Assembly (NCBI GenBank): GCA_028023455.1
Contig: JAQFVV010012529.1
Coordinates: 2,792,001-2,856,000, forward strand
DNA: 64,000 bases
DNA from: Epiperipatus broadwayi
Taxonomy: Eukaryota > Onychophora > Udeonychophora > Euonychophora > Peripatidae
Direction of reading: 5' to 3'
The stretch's first letter is position 1; each line of letters starts with the position of its first letter. Positions 34,077 through 44,647 of the stretch are shown piece after piece. Under the pieces are notes generated by a model. It was not told the DNA's origin. It saw nothing but the letters and a program-made list of their open reading frames with translations, and did no database searches. Both the position numbers and the translations under genes were made by a program.

Positions 34077-36022
34077 TGTAACGGAATAGCGTTACATAGG
34101 GTTTGAACCTAGGAAAGTTAAATATATATTGATGACGAAATAAATGACGGGTACAAAACTTTTTAACAAAGCGATCTTGTTTTAAGAATAAACGCGAAAC
34201 AGCCGTGTCTAAAGCAGATCGCAGCTATACAAGAGTACCTGTCAGATTTATTGAAATAAAATTAAAAGAGTTTTTATTTTTGAGAAATTAATTATTATAA
34301 TCATTATTTGTCAAGTTTGTTTTTTTTGTTATTTCATTTTAAAAGAAAAAGAGAATGTTCGAGAACAAATTAGAAAATTTATTAAATCATTTTGAACAAA
34401 AAGAAAAAAAAAAGAAAAATAAGTAAATTAATTAATCTGTAATAGGTAAAAAAAAATTCCAAGCGATCTAAGATATTTTGAATGGGGGGCAATTAGTAGA
34501 GTCAAATTTAGAGAAGTTGAAACAATAAGCAGGATGTATGTTGGTAAAGTCTAGATAACAATCCCAAATTTAGAAACAGAGGTGATAAAAAGTGTACACT
34601 GCTATTGTACTACTTAGACTTCTGACTCCGGCTAAAACAATATGTAAGAAAAATGGAAAAACTAAATTAAATTCCCACGTGGTGCAAATGTCACAGAAAC
34701 TATTAAATAAAGAGGATCCTTGATCAGCAAATAAGAACTAATGACTTATGAGTGCATGATAGAGATTGGAGGAAAAATTCAAGGTGTCACGGCGGGAAAA
34801 AGAGAGAAGAAAAAGGCAAGACGGAACCGAAAAAGGACACTAAATTGAAAGTTGTTGAAGGCGAAATCAAGTTGAATTGTAGCGGAAAGTATAATTAATT
34901 TTTCTTGCGGAGCTTCCGATTAAGTGCTTGGACTACCTAACCTACACTTGTGTAATATCGCAGCCGAAATGCGTTGCTGAATCCAAAATTCGCGGCTTGG
35001 CCGCCGAACCTTCGCACCTGGCACCGTTGATCGTCCTAGAATGCTCTCAACCTCGGAGAAAATGAACTCAAGGACCACACACACCCTGGAAGCCTCACCC
35101 AGAACCGACATGTGGAATTAATAAAATATCGCTCAGGATCCCATTACAGTATTCTCGTCCCACAGGTAGTTATTTTTTAACATTTGCTTACACATTCATG
35201 CACCAGATAAATACTTTAAAGTGGAGAACGATTTACAAACATTAAGTATAAAATGATTAAATTGCTAATGACCAACCGAACTGCTAAAGAACTCAACCAG
35301 TATAATATGTACAATTAATACTCAGCAAAGATCTATGTAAGTTAATATTCGCTTCCGTAATTGTGTTATCTAGACTTACTAAATTATATATCTGCATAAT
35401 AATTTTATTTACCCAGTTTACAAATAAATCATTCACTTAATTAATGTTTCTTTTATTGATCGCTTGGAATTTCAAATTTATTTAACCAATGTTGAATGAG
35501 TGCGGGAGTGATCTATTTTATATAATTTGAATGGGTGCATTTAATATGTTAGTTAAGCGTTAAGTATATTTATAGCATTTATAATTGTCGTACCATTCTT
35601 AGGTTAAGGTTAAGTTTTGGGAGATTTATTCTGGGGGATATAGGGCGGGCCTAACCATGTTAAAGGCATGTCAATAGTGTGTTAAGAGTAATGAGCGATA
35701 TAGTTCGGAAATAGTGGCTGTGTTCATTTCTTGCTGTCCGCTGGAGCGATGCTTGGGCATGTTCTGTGATATAGTTGAGTGAGCGTGTGCACGTGCGTGG
35801 CGAGCTTGAAAGGGTTCTCCTGGCGCCTATTACTCGGATTCAATCTGAATCTAGGTATGAAACAAATAAAACGTGCGTGTATATGTGTTTGAAACTATTT
35901 TCACAAAACATTATGTAACCCCGGACGACAGAACACAGCGGGTTCGTAAAAGGGAATCGTCAATAGGAAAGCCAGAAGGAGAACTAGTGTCCGCAGATAA
36001 ATAGACGAGGGTCCGCGGTACA
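34077..36022 (+). repeat. LTR-2 3' LTR (1,946 bp)
   Basis: Starts TGTAACGG and ends GCGGTACA, followed by a TA repeat of the PLE. It differs from the 5' LTR by a few bases (for example CACCTGG for CACCCGG, GCATGATAG for GCATGGTAG, TTCGTAAAAG for TTCGAAAAAG). Confidence 0.9.
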
Positions 36023-36056
36023 ATATATATATACAAACAAACCTTCCCATAATTCA

Positions 36057-37478
36057 CTACAAATTCCATCTTCCCTTAATATCAAAAGAAGTCTTCATGA
36101 GATTGATAGCCTCAGAATCAAGGAGTTTTATCATCAAAGTCTCCTTTATTCTTCTTTTTAATTCATTCTTTTCATAAAAAATAACCGAAGCATTAATAAA
36201 CAATATTCTATGACCTGTATTCAATTCATGAATATATAAAGCTGAGTTAAGATACCTATGTTTAACCCTATTTATATGAACCTTAACCCTTTCATTAAGG
36301 CTAAATTTACTCTGACCTACATAAAATTTACCACAACTACATGGAATTTTATAAACAATACCAGGAATAGACCTACTATCAATAGACTGCTTTGAACCAT
36401 TAAGTAATGAATTCAAATCAGAACCTTTCCTCCATGCAACCTTCATTCCACCTAACAAATGATTATTCCTATAAACCAAATTATAAATTGATGCTTTAAA
36501 TGGTAAAATCATATAATCATCATCCTTACCAACAAAATTCTTATCATCCAAATCACGACTATAAACATTATAATTAAATACCACATTTTTAATAAAATCA
36601 TGATTATAACCCAATTCTACATATTCAGCAGCAAATTGACTTCTTTGAATATCAGCATCATTATTAAAATTATTAAGCCTTCTATTCCGACAACAAAAAT
36701 TCAACAAAGACATTTTTTTATGTATAAAAGGCTGATAATTATCAGGCCTAATCATATTTCTCAAATTTTTAGGTTTTATAAAATGACTACAAAACAAAAC
36801 ATCATTAACCTTCTCAACATTTAAATCTAAAAACTTTAATTTTACAAAATCAAAACCACCCCCCTCAATTGTAAACTTAATACTAGAATCAAAACCATTC
36901 AATGCACATAAAAACTCTTCTAATTTCTCTTTCTGAATAACAAACAAACAATCATCAACATACCTAACAAATAATTTAATAGAACATGAAAACATATTAA
37001 TAATACCACACTCCAAATAATCAATATAGACAGCACACATCAATGGAGAAATGACATAACCAATAACCCAACCTTCTCTAATCTTATAAAACACATCATT
37101 AGACATAAAATACATTGAATCCTCTAACAGCAAAAGCAAATCATGAAAAACCTTAATCTTATCTGCAGAAAAACATTCTAATTTTTTTAAAATTGAAAGA
37201 AAAACATCAATACTTTTTAATCTATTAACCGATTGATACATATTTTCAATGTCTAAACTACCAAAAACACAATCATCATCCAAAACAAAACCATTTATTT
37301 TCTTAAAAGCCTCAAAAGAAGAAGAAACACAAAATTGACCCAATTTTATATAATCCTTAAAATATCTTATAATAAATTTTGATATTTTATCAACAATTCC
37401 TCCTGTAAAATCAAAAATACATCTCAAAGGAAAATTATCTTTATGAGACTTCAAATTAAAGAAAACCTTTGGAGCCAC
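36057..37478 (-). CDS. PLE reverse transcriptase with GIY-YIG endonuclease, left arm (473 aa)
   Basis: Penelope-like proteins copy RNA and use a GIY-YIG nuclease to open the target. From the N-terminus: KVFFNLKSHK...PLR, SLDIENMYQSV with the first catalytic Asp, GWVIGYVISPLMCAVY, and YVDD for the active site. A linker with CCRNRRLNNF follows, then IPGIVYKIPC...KFYVGQ (the GIY and YIG motifs), LNERVKVH with the helix Arg, and KRRIKETLMIKL. The open frame is intact from near the first RT motif to the usual end RWNL. Sequence upstream of the first RT motif is absent because the element is truncated where the two arms meet. The given Met is internal to the family's protein, so expression as a complete enzyme is unlikely. 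Confidence 0.85.
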   Translation of the reverse strand: MAPKVFFNLKSHKDNFPLRCIFDFTGGIVDKISKFIIRYFKDYIKLGQFCVSSSFEAFKKINGFVLDDDCVFGSLDIENMYQSVNRLKSIDVFLSILKKLECFSADKIKVFHDLLLLLEDSMYFMSNDVFYKIREGWVIGYVISPLMCAVYIDYLECGIINMFSCSIKLFVRYVDDCLFVIQKEKLEEFLCALNGFDSSIKFTIEGGGFDFVKLKFLDLNVEKVNDVLFCSHFIKPKNLRNMIRPDNYQPFIHKKMSLLNFCCRNRRLNNFNNDADIQRSQFAAEYVELGYNHDFIKNVVFNYNVYSRDLDDKNFVGKDDDYMILPFKASIYNLVYRNNHLLGGMKVAWRKGSDLNSLLNGSKQSIDSRSIPGIVYKIPCSCGKFYVGQSKFSLNERVKVHINRVKHRYLNSALYIHELNTGHRILFINASVIFYEKNELKRRIKETLMIKLLDSEAINLMKTSFDIKGRWNL

Positions 37479-37499
37479 AAAATCACTAGGGTAACAATT

Positions 37500-37574
37500 A
37501 TGAAAGTTATGGAAAATAAAAAGATTTTTGATAGAGCTACTTATTTAAATTGTTACCCTAGAGCTACTTATTTA
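37500..37574. other. 75-bp spacer between PLE arms, with a 27-bp tandem duplication
   Basis: The right-arm frame runs on into this spacer (MENKKIFDRATYLNCYP), so the spacer is PLE sequence lacking an inverted partner. A unit AGCTACTTATTTAAATTG...CCTAG of 27 bp occurs twice in tandem, ending at about 37561 and 37588, giving the peptide RATYLNCYP twice. The duplication sits exactly at the junction of the arms. Confidence 0.75.
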
Positions 37575-39017
37575 AATTGTTACCCTAGTGATTTTGTGGC
37601 TCCAAAGGTTTTCTTTAATTTGAAGTCTCATAAAGATAATTTTCCTTTGAGATGTATTTTTGATTTTACAGGAGGAATTGTTGATAAAATATCAAAATTT
37701 ATTATAAGATATTTTAAGGATTATATAAAATTGGGTCAATTTTGTGTTTCTTCTTCTTTTGAGGCTTTTAAGAAAATAAATGGTTTTGTTTTGGATGATG
37801 ATTGTGTTTTTGGTAGTTTAGACATTGAAAATATGTATCAATCGGTTAATAGATTAAAAAGTATTGATGTTTTTCTTTCAATTTTAAAAAAATTAGAATG
37901 TTTTTCTGCAGATAAGATTAAGGTTTTTCATGATTTGCTTTTGCTGTTAGAGGATTCAATGTATTTTATGTCTAATGATGTGTTTTATAAGATTAGAGAA
38001 GGTTGGGTTATTGGTTATGTCATTTCTCCATTGATGTGTGCTGTCTATATTGATTATTTGGAGTGTAGTATTATTAATATGTTTTCATGTTCTATTAAAT
38101 TATTTGTTAGGTATGTTGATGATTGTTTGTTTGTTATTCAGAAAGAGAAATTAGAAGAGTTTTTATGTGCATTGAATGGTTTTGATTCTAGTATTAAGTT
38201 TACAATTGAGGGGGGTGGTTTTGATTTTGTAAAATTAAAGTTTTTAGATTTAAATGTTGAGAAGGTTAATGATGTTTTGTTTTGTAGTCATTTTATAAAA
38301 CCTAAAAATTTGAGAAATATGATTAGGCCTGATAGTTATCAGCCTTTTATACATAAAAAAATGTCTTTGTTGAATTTTTGTTGTCGGAATAGAAGGCTTA
38401 ATAATTTTAATAATGATGCTGATATTCAAAGAAGTCAATTTGCTGCTGAATATGTAGAATTGGGTTATAATCATGATTTTATTAAAAATGTGGTATTTAA
38501 TTATAATGTTTATAGTCGTGATTTGGATGATAAGAATTTTGTTGGTAAGGATGATGATTATATGTCTTTACCATTTAAAGCATCAATTTATAATTTGGTT
38601 TATAGGAATAGTCATTTGTTAGGTGGAATGAAGGTTGCATGGAGGAAAGGTTCTGATTTGAATTCATTACTTAATGGTTCAAAGCAGTCTATTGATAGTA
38701 GGTCTATTCCTGGTATTGTTTATAAAATTCCATGTAGTTGTGGTAAATTTTATGTAGGTCAGAGTAAATTTAGCCTTAATGAAAGGGTTAAGGTTCATAT
38801 AAGTAGGGTTAAACATAGGTATCTTAACTCAGCTTTATATATTCATGAATTGAATACAGGTCATAGAATATTGTTTAACAATGCTTCGGTTATTTTTTAT
38901 GAAAAGAATGAGTTAAAAAGAAGAATAAAGGAGACTTTGATGATAAAACTTCTTGATTCTGAGGCTATCAATCTCATGAAGACTTCTTTTGATATTAAGG
39001 GAAGGTGGAATTTGTAG
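37503..39017 (+). CDS. PLE reverse transcriptase with GIY-YIG endonuclease, right arm
   Basis: The same protein as the left arm, with about half a dozen residue changes (for example CSII for CGII, PDSYQ for PDNYQ, NNASV for INASV). YVDD lies at residues 224-227 and the GIVY/YVG pair at about 424-439 when counted from the upstream ATG at 37443. The frame can be opened at 37443, but those first ~20 codons are antisense left-arm sequence, so I start the genuine PLE reading in the spacer, near KVMENKKIFD. It lacks the N-terminal region of complete PLE proteins. Both arms keep open frames, which implies little time since the palindrome formed. Confidence 0.85.
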   Translation, partial: KVMENKKIFDRATYLNCYPRATYLNCYPSDFVAPKVFFNLKSHKDNFPLRCIFDFTGGIVDKISKFIIRYFKDYIKLGQFCVSSSFEAFKKINGFVLDDDCVFGSLDIENMYQSVNRLKSIDVFLSILKKLECFSADKIKVFHDLLLLLEDSMYFMSNDVFYKIREGWVIGYVISPLMCAVYIDYLECSIINMFSCSIKLFVRYVDDCLFVIQKEKLEEFLCALNGFDSSIKFTIEGGGFDFVKLKFLDLNVEKVNDVLFCSHFIKPKNLRNMIRPDSYQPFIHKKMSLLNFCCRNRRLNNFNNDADIQRSQFAAEYVELGYNHDFIKNVVFNYNVYSRDLDDKNFVGKDDDYMSLPFKASIYNLVYRNSHLLGGMKVAWRKGSDLNSLLNGSKQSIDSRSIPGIVYKIPCSCGKFYVGQSKFSLNERVKVHISRVKHRYLNSALYIHELNTGHRILFNNASVIFYEKNELKRRIKETLMIKLLDSEAINLMKTSFDIKGRWNL

Positions 39018-39205
39018 TGAATTATGGGAAGGTTTGTTTGTATATATATATATATATATATATATGTTTTTCTTTAGATTGATTTTCACTTGAGAAGGTC
39101 TATTTGTAGTAGATGAAACCATGGTTGTGTAAGGATTTTGGTAAAAATTTTAAAATTTAATCTAGTATTGTATTGTTTTATGGTTTTGCATTTATATATA
39201 TATAT
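39018..39205 (+). other. PLE 3' region with TA repeats
   Basis: A conserved noncoding tail with (TA)n at 39042-39064, then about 120 bp matching the inverse of 29005-29148, ending in ATTTATATATATATATTTA. LTR-2 entered the corresponding TA repeat in the left arm. Confidence 0.7.
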
Positions 39206-42200
39206 TTATAAGAACGTTTTATGGATGATTGATAATAATAAATGTCACAATCATATTGGTAATACACAATCTTTCTATATATCTAAAAATCATCAGTTTT
39301 TTTAAACTAATAAAATTAAGTAAAATTTATAATTATATGTCTGATGAAATTTTAAAAGGCTTCTAATAGATCATCATAGCAAGATATAAAAATAAGAATT
39401 TGGCTTTTTAAAAAAATCCAGTGACAATCTTCCAATGCAAATTAAACATTTTTTACTTTATCTAGTGTCAAATATAGTGTTTCACCAGATAATAACAATT
39501 ACAATATCTTGTATTAATTTTTAATTATAGTATTCAAATAATTATTTCTTTCTCCTCATCTTATTTCTAATGGGAATGTATATCAAATACTAATGGTTAA
39601 GAAAATAAAACAAATCAAGCATTTAACTAATCTTTTATTAAGTATATTTAAAACAATTGCTTTAATTTAAAATTGTTGAAAAATTACTCTTCATAGATTA
39701 AAAATTCTAACATTCAATTTAAAACTATTATCAAAATAAGTCATTTCATCATCAATAGGATACATCACTTCTCATTGGCTGATTAAAACGGCCTGTTTCT
39801 GTTTATTCAATAATTTATTATTAATCTCGATTTAAACTTTCTCTAGCTGTAATAAAAAAAATATATCATTGTTGATAGCAACATGTGAAAATTAATAAAA
39901 TATGCATTTCATTAAATATTTTGTAATATTAAGGAAAACTTAATAATATAAATTATTATTAATGCTAATAACAGTATAGCTTTAAAAATTTTCTTACTTT
40001 ATATATTTAAAAAGCCCACTACTTATGATTAACCTATTTGTAATTAGTTGAATAAAACACACGGTTATATATATATCACTATTGATAGAATACACAAATA
40101 ATTTATTTTGTTTTCAAAAGAGTTAAACATACTATTTTTAATAACACAATTTTCAATTGTATATAGTTAATATATTATCATAAATTCATTTCCCATCTTT
40201 TTTTTTTTTTGTCATTTGCATTTATGTTTAATGTCATCTGAGGAATAAGAAGTTTAATATCCTTTAATATTCCATTATACAGACAGACTTTTTAAAAAAT
40301 TTTAAACTGTATTCTATGAGGTGTTTAAAATATTTTATATAGATTTCAGCTAGCATTATACATTGTGTCCAATTTTTAAAATTATCAGTCAATGAGAGAA
40401 ATCATTCTGAACGTATGGTTTGCTTTTTCTACTTTCAAAACTAAATATATTGTTTAAATCATTAGATGATATATATTAATTGGAAATACTTTTTAAAATA
40501 TTAATAAGAAATGTGATTTTTTTTTTTGAGATCTAAAGAATATTTTTAAAATCAAATTTTTCATACAACAACAAAATTTAACTCTCTATTTATTATATTG
40601 TATCATAATGCTTCATTATTGATTTAAAAAAAATGTAGAATATAATTTATAATTTAAAAATAAAGTTAAGTCATAAACAATTATTGATTTTTTTTTGTTT
40701 TATTGAAATAGTATAGTTGTAAAAATATTATTATATATTAAAATACTATATAAGAATAAAATATATTACATTAAAATTTTATATTATAGTATATCTAAAT
40801 AGAAGTAATTGTTGTATATACATTTATGCAACAACAGTAGCAAATGATTATGCCTATTATATATGTTTAAACACTATCAATATTTCCATTCTCCACTAAT
40901 TTGTTAAAATTTATTAGCAGAATTTTCTGCTTGGTTTTTGTTTATTTGATTTTTACATAAGAAAATAGGTACTGGCTTCACAATTAATTAATCAAGCAAT
41001 TCAAAATGGACTAAACATTTAAACATCTCAAATTTTTGCAAAAATATGCTAAAAACAAATATTATGCCTATACTGAAATGTATTGTATTTAATATAAAAG
41101 CATTTATCACTATCCTAATGATTGGTTTGATTAGTTTCAGATTTTTGGAAATAATTTTTTTCACAAGTTTTATCACTAAATGAATGTCAAGTTCAGGTTA
41201 TTTTAAAATAAATATTGAGACTTATTTAAAGATAAAAGTATTGTCATAAGAGCAAGCTAATTTATGATTGGCCATTCTCGAAGAAAATTTTATTGGTAAA
41301 TTTTTTACGTAATAAACAATTTATATCGTGGGAGATTAATTTCTGAATGAGCATTATCTAGGAAATATATTTAAACTATTTTTGGTTATTTAGATGATAA
41401 ATTATAATCACTTGAGTTGTTCTCATATTTATAATAAAATATTTATTTGACTTTATTGTAAAAACAGTATAAGACTGGAATCCAATGTCACTGCCTGTTT
41501 TTATTAAAATTGTGAGAATGTTTTATATTTCTATAGTTACTCAGATATAATAGTTGGACAATTTAATGCAATCTGAGTCTTCTTAAATAATGTTACCATT
41601 CTGTAGAAATGTAATTGTACCTACAAATAATTTTTTCAAATATCACAATTGAAATACTTTTTGTAAAATTTACTAAAATAAATATATCATGAAACTGTTT
41701 ACAAACAATCAAGGAAAATTCAAAAAATGCTTTATTCGGATAAAAATAAAATACTTCTGTTTTTCAGGTACTTGCTGTTTACTTTACAATTATAGTAAAA
41801 TTTACTACTAAATGGAATATTTATATATACCTAGAATAACTTTAAAAGATTTTCAATAGCTGAATATATTTTTATATAGATTGATTTAAAGACACTCGTT
41901 TGCATAAAGAAGCTACAGAATATACAAAAAAACAATGTAATTTTAATTAAAAAATTAGCTTTGAGTTATCTAAAACTTGGATTACAATCTTATATCATAC
42001 TATTTTATTTATAAATGGGAGTATGCTCAAGCAGTTACTATTTTTAATTTGCCTGTTAGTAGAAATTGCTTTTTTTTATATATATATAACCCTTATTCAA
42101 ACTCTAGTTTTTTTTAGACTTCAATTATTTATCAATCAAGCAATTTGCTCATAAGATTTTTTCTAAAAATGACCAGTTATAAATTAGATTGTTCTTTCAA

Positions 42201-42630
42201 TTTTTTTATTTTTAAAACGACTGCTATGTCTGAATTTTACATAATTGTTAATTGAATTGCTGAGAAAAAATATTTCTAAGATTTTTTTTTTCTGCATTTG
42301 AAGATTATAATCATACTTGATGAAATATTGGAATACATTAATAATTTATTAGAAAGCCTGAATGTCAATCTGAATATTATTCATTTTAAAAACATCACTC
42401 TTTTTTTTTAAATGGTACCAAAATCTTGCTATTTTATAGCCTTTATGCATTAATTATTTGACAGTGGATTATGAAGTAGATATATGTATTATAGCGTTTA
42501 CCGTATTACTAGACCACTATACGCCCCAAATGTATATTTGAGCGTGAGTTGATCAAGCTGTATCAAGGGAAAAAAAAGAAAGTTGTATTTCTATTCTTAA
42601 CACAGCTATTTTTCCTGATCAACTCCAGCC
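39206..42630. other. Long AT-rich region, no gene seen
   Basis: About 3.4 kb, extremely AT-rich. The only open frame (62 codons, minus, about 40988-41176) has no domain. No repeat matches were noticed. Confidence 0.45.
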
Positions 42631-42638
42631 TATTAATT

Positions 42639-43590
42639 GTTACGAAGTTGTGCTATTGACAAAAATCAACTTTTAATTTTATTCACTATGGGCGCCAGGA
42701 TTCCTAAGAATCCGCTGAAATATGTCGCCAGCACCTCTCGCAAGTTGTAAGACAAAGAACAATAAAAAGATTCTATTATAATATTTTTTTTTTTGAGACG
42801 GTAATTCTACCGTAATGAGAATTAATGATTTTTTTACGATTATTAGCCCTGGCGTATTGAAACATATTGGCAAAGGTAACTTACGTTTAAATCTTATTTC
42901 ACTAAAAACAAATTTAATAATAAAAAAATAATAACTACTATTAATAACGCACAATGAAAGAAAAGGTTGATAAAAGTATAATCTCTTTTATTCTAACCAA
43001 CTAAAACATTTATCAGTTAAATATTATTTAATACTTTGGAGAGAACACCTTTAATTCAGGTGGGAAATACCCGGAAAATATAAATATTGGTTAAAATAAA
43101 CAAAAAAGTTCTTGGTTAAATAAGAGTCTCTCATATAGAAAAATTAAAGTCACTATCAGGATTCTTTATACGTATATTTTTACGAGTAGTTTTTTTTTAC
43201 TAGTTAACTTTGTCACAATCAGGATAATTATTCTTACCGGTAAGTTTCATGAATTCATTAGTAGATAACTATGCATAGTTTTTTGGTAATAATGAGCTCG
43301 GCCTTTTGGTTCTTGCTTGTTCTTGTGGTCCATTTCCCCAGTCGGTCACGAAGGCTTTTCCTGGTGTACATCATTAGGTCCGATGTTTTCAGGAGCTCCG
43401 GTTCACTGCGACATGCCGAATTCCTTCAGCGACGAGCGATCTTGGATATATTAAATGTTATCCAAGACCAACTAGAGAAACAAAACGAACAAGACGTTCC
43501 TTCAACCAGATCCCTCCTTTTTATATCCAGTTTTCAGGACTTCTGCGCATGCTCGTACCATGCCTTTTTAATTTTATCCAGTCTTTAAAA
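42639..43590. other. Possible solo LTR or other element relic
   Basis: A segment less AT-rich than its surroundings. It begins TGTTACGAAG, a start seen in many Ty3-type LTRs, and has GGGCGCCAGG about 50 bp inside. Open frames at 42679-42954 (minus) and 43271-43588 (plus) show no family motif. No second copy, TSD or clear CA end was found, so the nature and right edge remain uncertain. Confidence 0.25.
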
Positions 43591-44057
43591 ATTTTATGTA
43601 CTAAAGTCTTTATTTTCTTCAAGTTTTTGGCCATCTTTAATTAATTTGAGTATTTCTACTTTCAGCTTATCTTTTTTTCTTACTTTTGGAATTCTTTTGT
43701 TCTCTCCAATTACTGTTATTACTAATCACATAAAAAAAATACCGAAAGAATAATTTAACTTTCATTGTACGTTTTTAACAAAAATTATACTAATCAAAAA
43801 AAAATCTAAATTTACTTTTTTTTAGCTTTTACCAAAATGCCAATATATTTGTAACGTATATAAATAAACGTCACAGTATCAATTTTTTTTGTCATTCTAA
43901 AAGTTAGTTTGTTTTTTGTTTTGTGGTTGCTTTATTTTTTAAAAAATATTAATTTATCAATTTTCCTTTATAAAATTATTATATATTTTTTCCATAATGA
44001 AAATTTGTTTATAAACTTCTCATAAATACACCCCCTCATCACTATCAACCGCACACA
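43591..44057. other. AT-rich DNA, nothing recognised
   Basis: T-rich sequence with no coding signal. Confidence 0.4.
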
Positions 44058-44098
44058 GCTATGATTATGAAGCCATAGAGCTTTGAAAGCGCTAAGCT
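44058..44098 (-). repeat. Dispersed ~42-bp motif, copy 3
   Basis: Read on the minus strand: GCTTAGCGCTTTCAAAGCTC then TGGCTTCATAATCATAGCT. This is the most palindrome-free and GC-rich copy of the motif at 940-981 and 24569-24610. Confidence 0.45.
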
Positions 44099-44647
44099 TT
44101 AAATAAATTTAATAATATATATAACTTCTTTAACGAGCGTTATAAGCGCATAATTATTGATATTATATTTTTCCATGTTATATTATATAATTAATAATTT
44201 TACAGAAATATAACTAAAAATGACATTTATTTGTGGGCATTTTAAAATTTGGATTTATATTTTAGCTTAAATTTTTATTAAATTTAATTAGTTCCAAATG
44301 TGTCAAACTTTGAAAAGAGATGCTTAAAGTTCTTAAATAATAAATTTTACATAGTGTAATTGTTATTAAATATTTTTAAGAACGTGAGTAATCAAATAGA
44401 TTCTCATTCAGGAAGCCATATGATGTTTGCGGAAGGAATTAACAGAATCAAATGCAAATCTTTTGACCATTAATTCTTTGTATCAAACACTCTTCCACTA
44501 TACTAACCTACACATGGCAAAATTGGGATGATGAGAGGAGAAATATATATCTTCATTAAATGTAGTATATTTCCAAAAGTATTAATTTTTATTATGCATT
44601 AAATATTATAAATTTTATCTTTTATTGTTTTTGTTATTTAAATAGTA

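Larger units (their letters stand above)
29149..36022 (+). mobile_element. LTR-2: complete LTR retrotransposon retaining gag but nearly all of pol deleted
   Basis: Two 1,946-bp LTRs (29149-31094, 34077-36022) flank 2,982 bp of internal DNA. They start TGTAACGG (TATAACGG in the left copy) and end TTACA or GTACA. By eye they differ at about six bases and two single-base indels, roughly 99.6% identity, so insertion was recent. A primer-site-like sequence follows the 5' LTR, and a purine tract GGCGGGGAGA precedes the 3' LTR. Gag is intact, and only the C-terminal end of integrase remains of pol. It sits in the PLE left arm within a TA repeat, so the TSD (about 5 bp, ATATA-type) is plausible but cannot be defined exactly. 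Confidence 0.9.
29005..39205. mobile_element. Young Penelope-like element, head-to-head palindrome split by LTR-2
   Basis: The right arm is 37575-39205 (plus). The left arm is its inverted copy, 36023-37499 plus 29005-29148, the gap being LTR-2. Joined, the left arm is about 1,621 bp and the right about 1,630 bp. The arms meet across a 75-bp spacer (37500-37574). Left outer end ATAAATGCAAAACCATAAAA corresponds to TTTTATGGTTTTGCATTTAT near 39175-39195. Each arm codes for the same 5'-truncated RT plus GIY-YIG protein with only a handful of residue differences. No clear TSD was found because both outer ends lie in TA repeats. Confidence 0.85.

Noticed and set aside
37443-37502. First ~20 codons of the right-arm PLE frame as genuine N-terminus
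   Set aside because: They are antisense left-arm sequence read through the junction.
43271-43588. Host exon encoding a secreted or membrane protein (hydrophobic start)
   Set aside because: There is a hydrophobic N-terminus but no domain, and it lies in a patch that looks like a transposon relic. The evidence is too weak to call it a gene.
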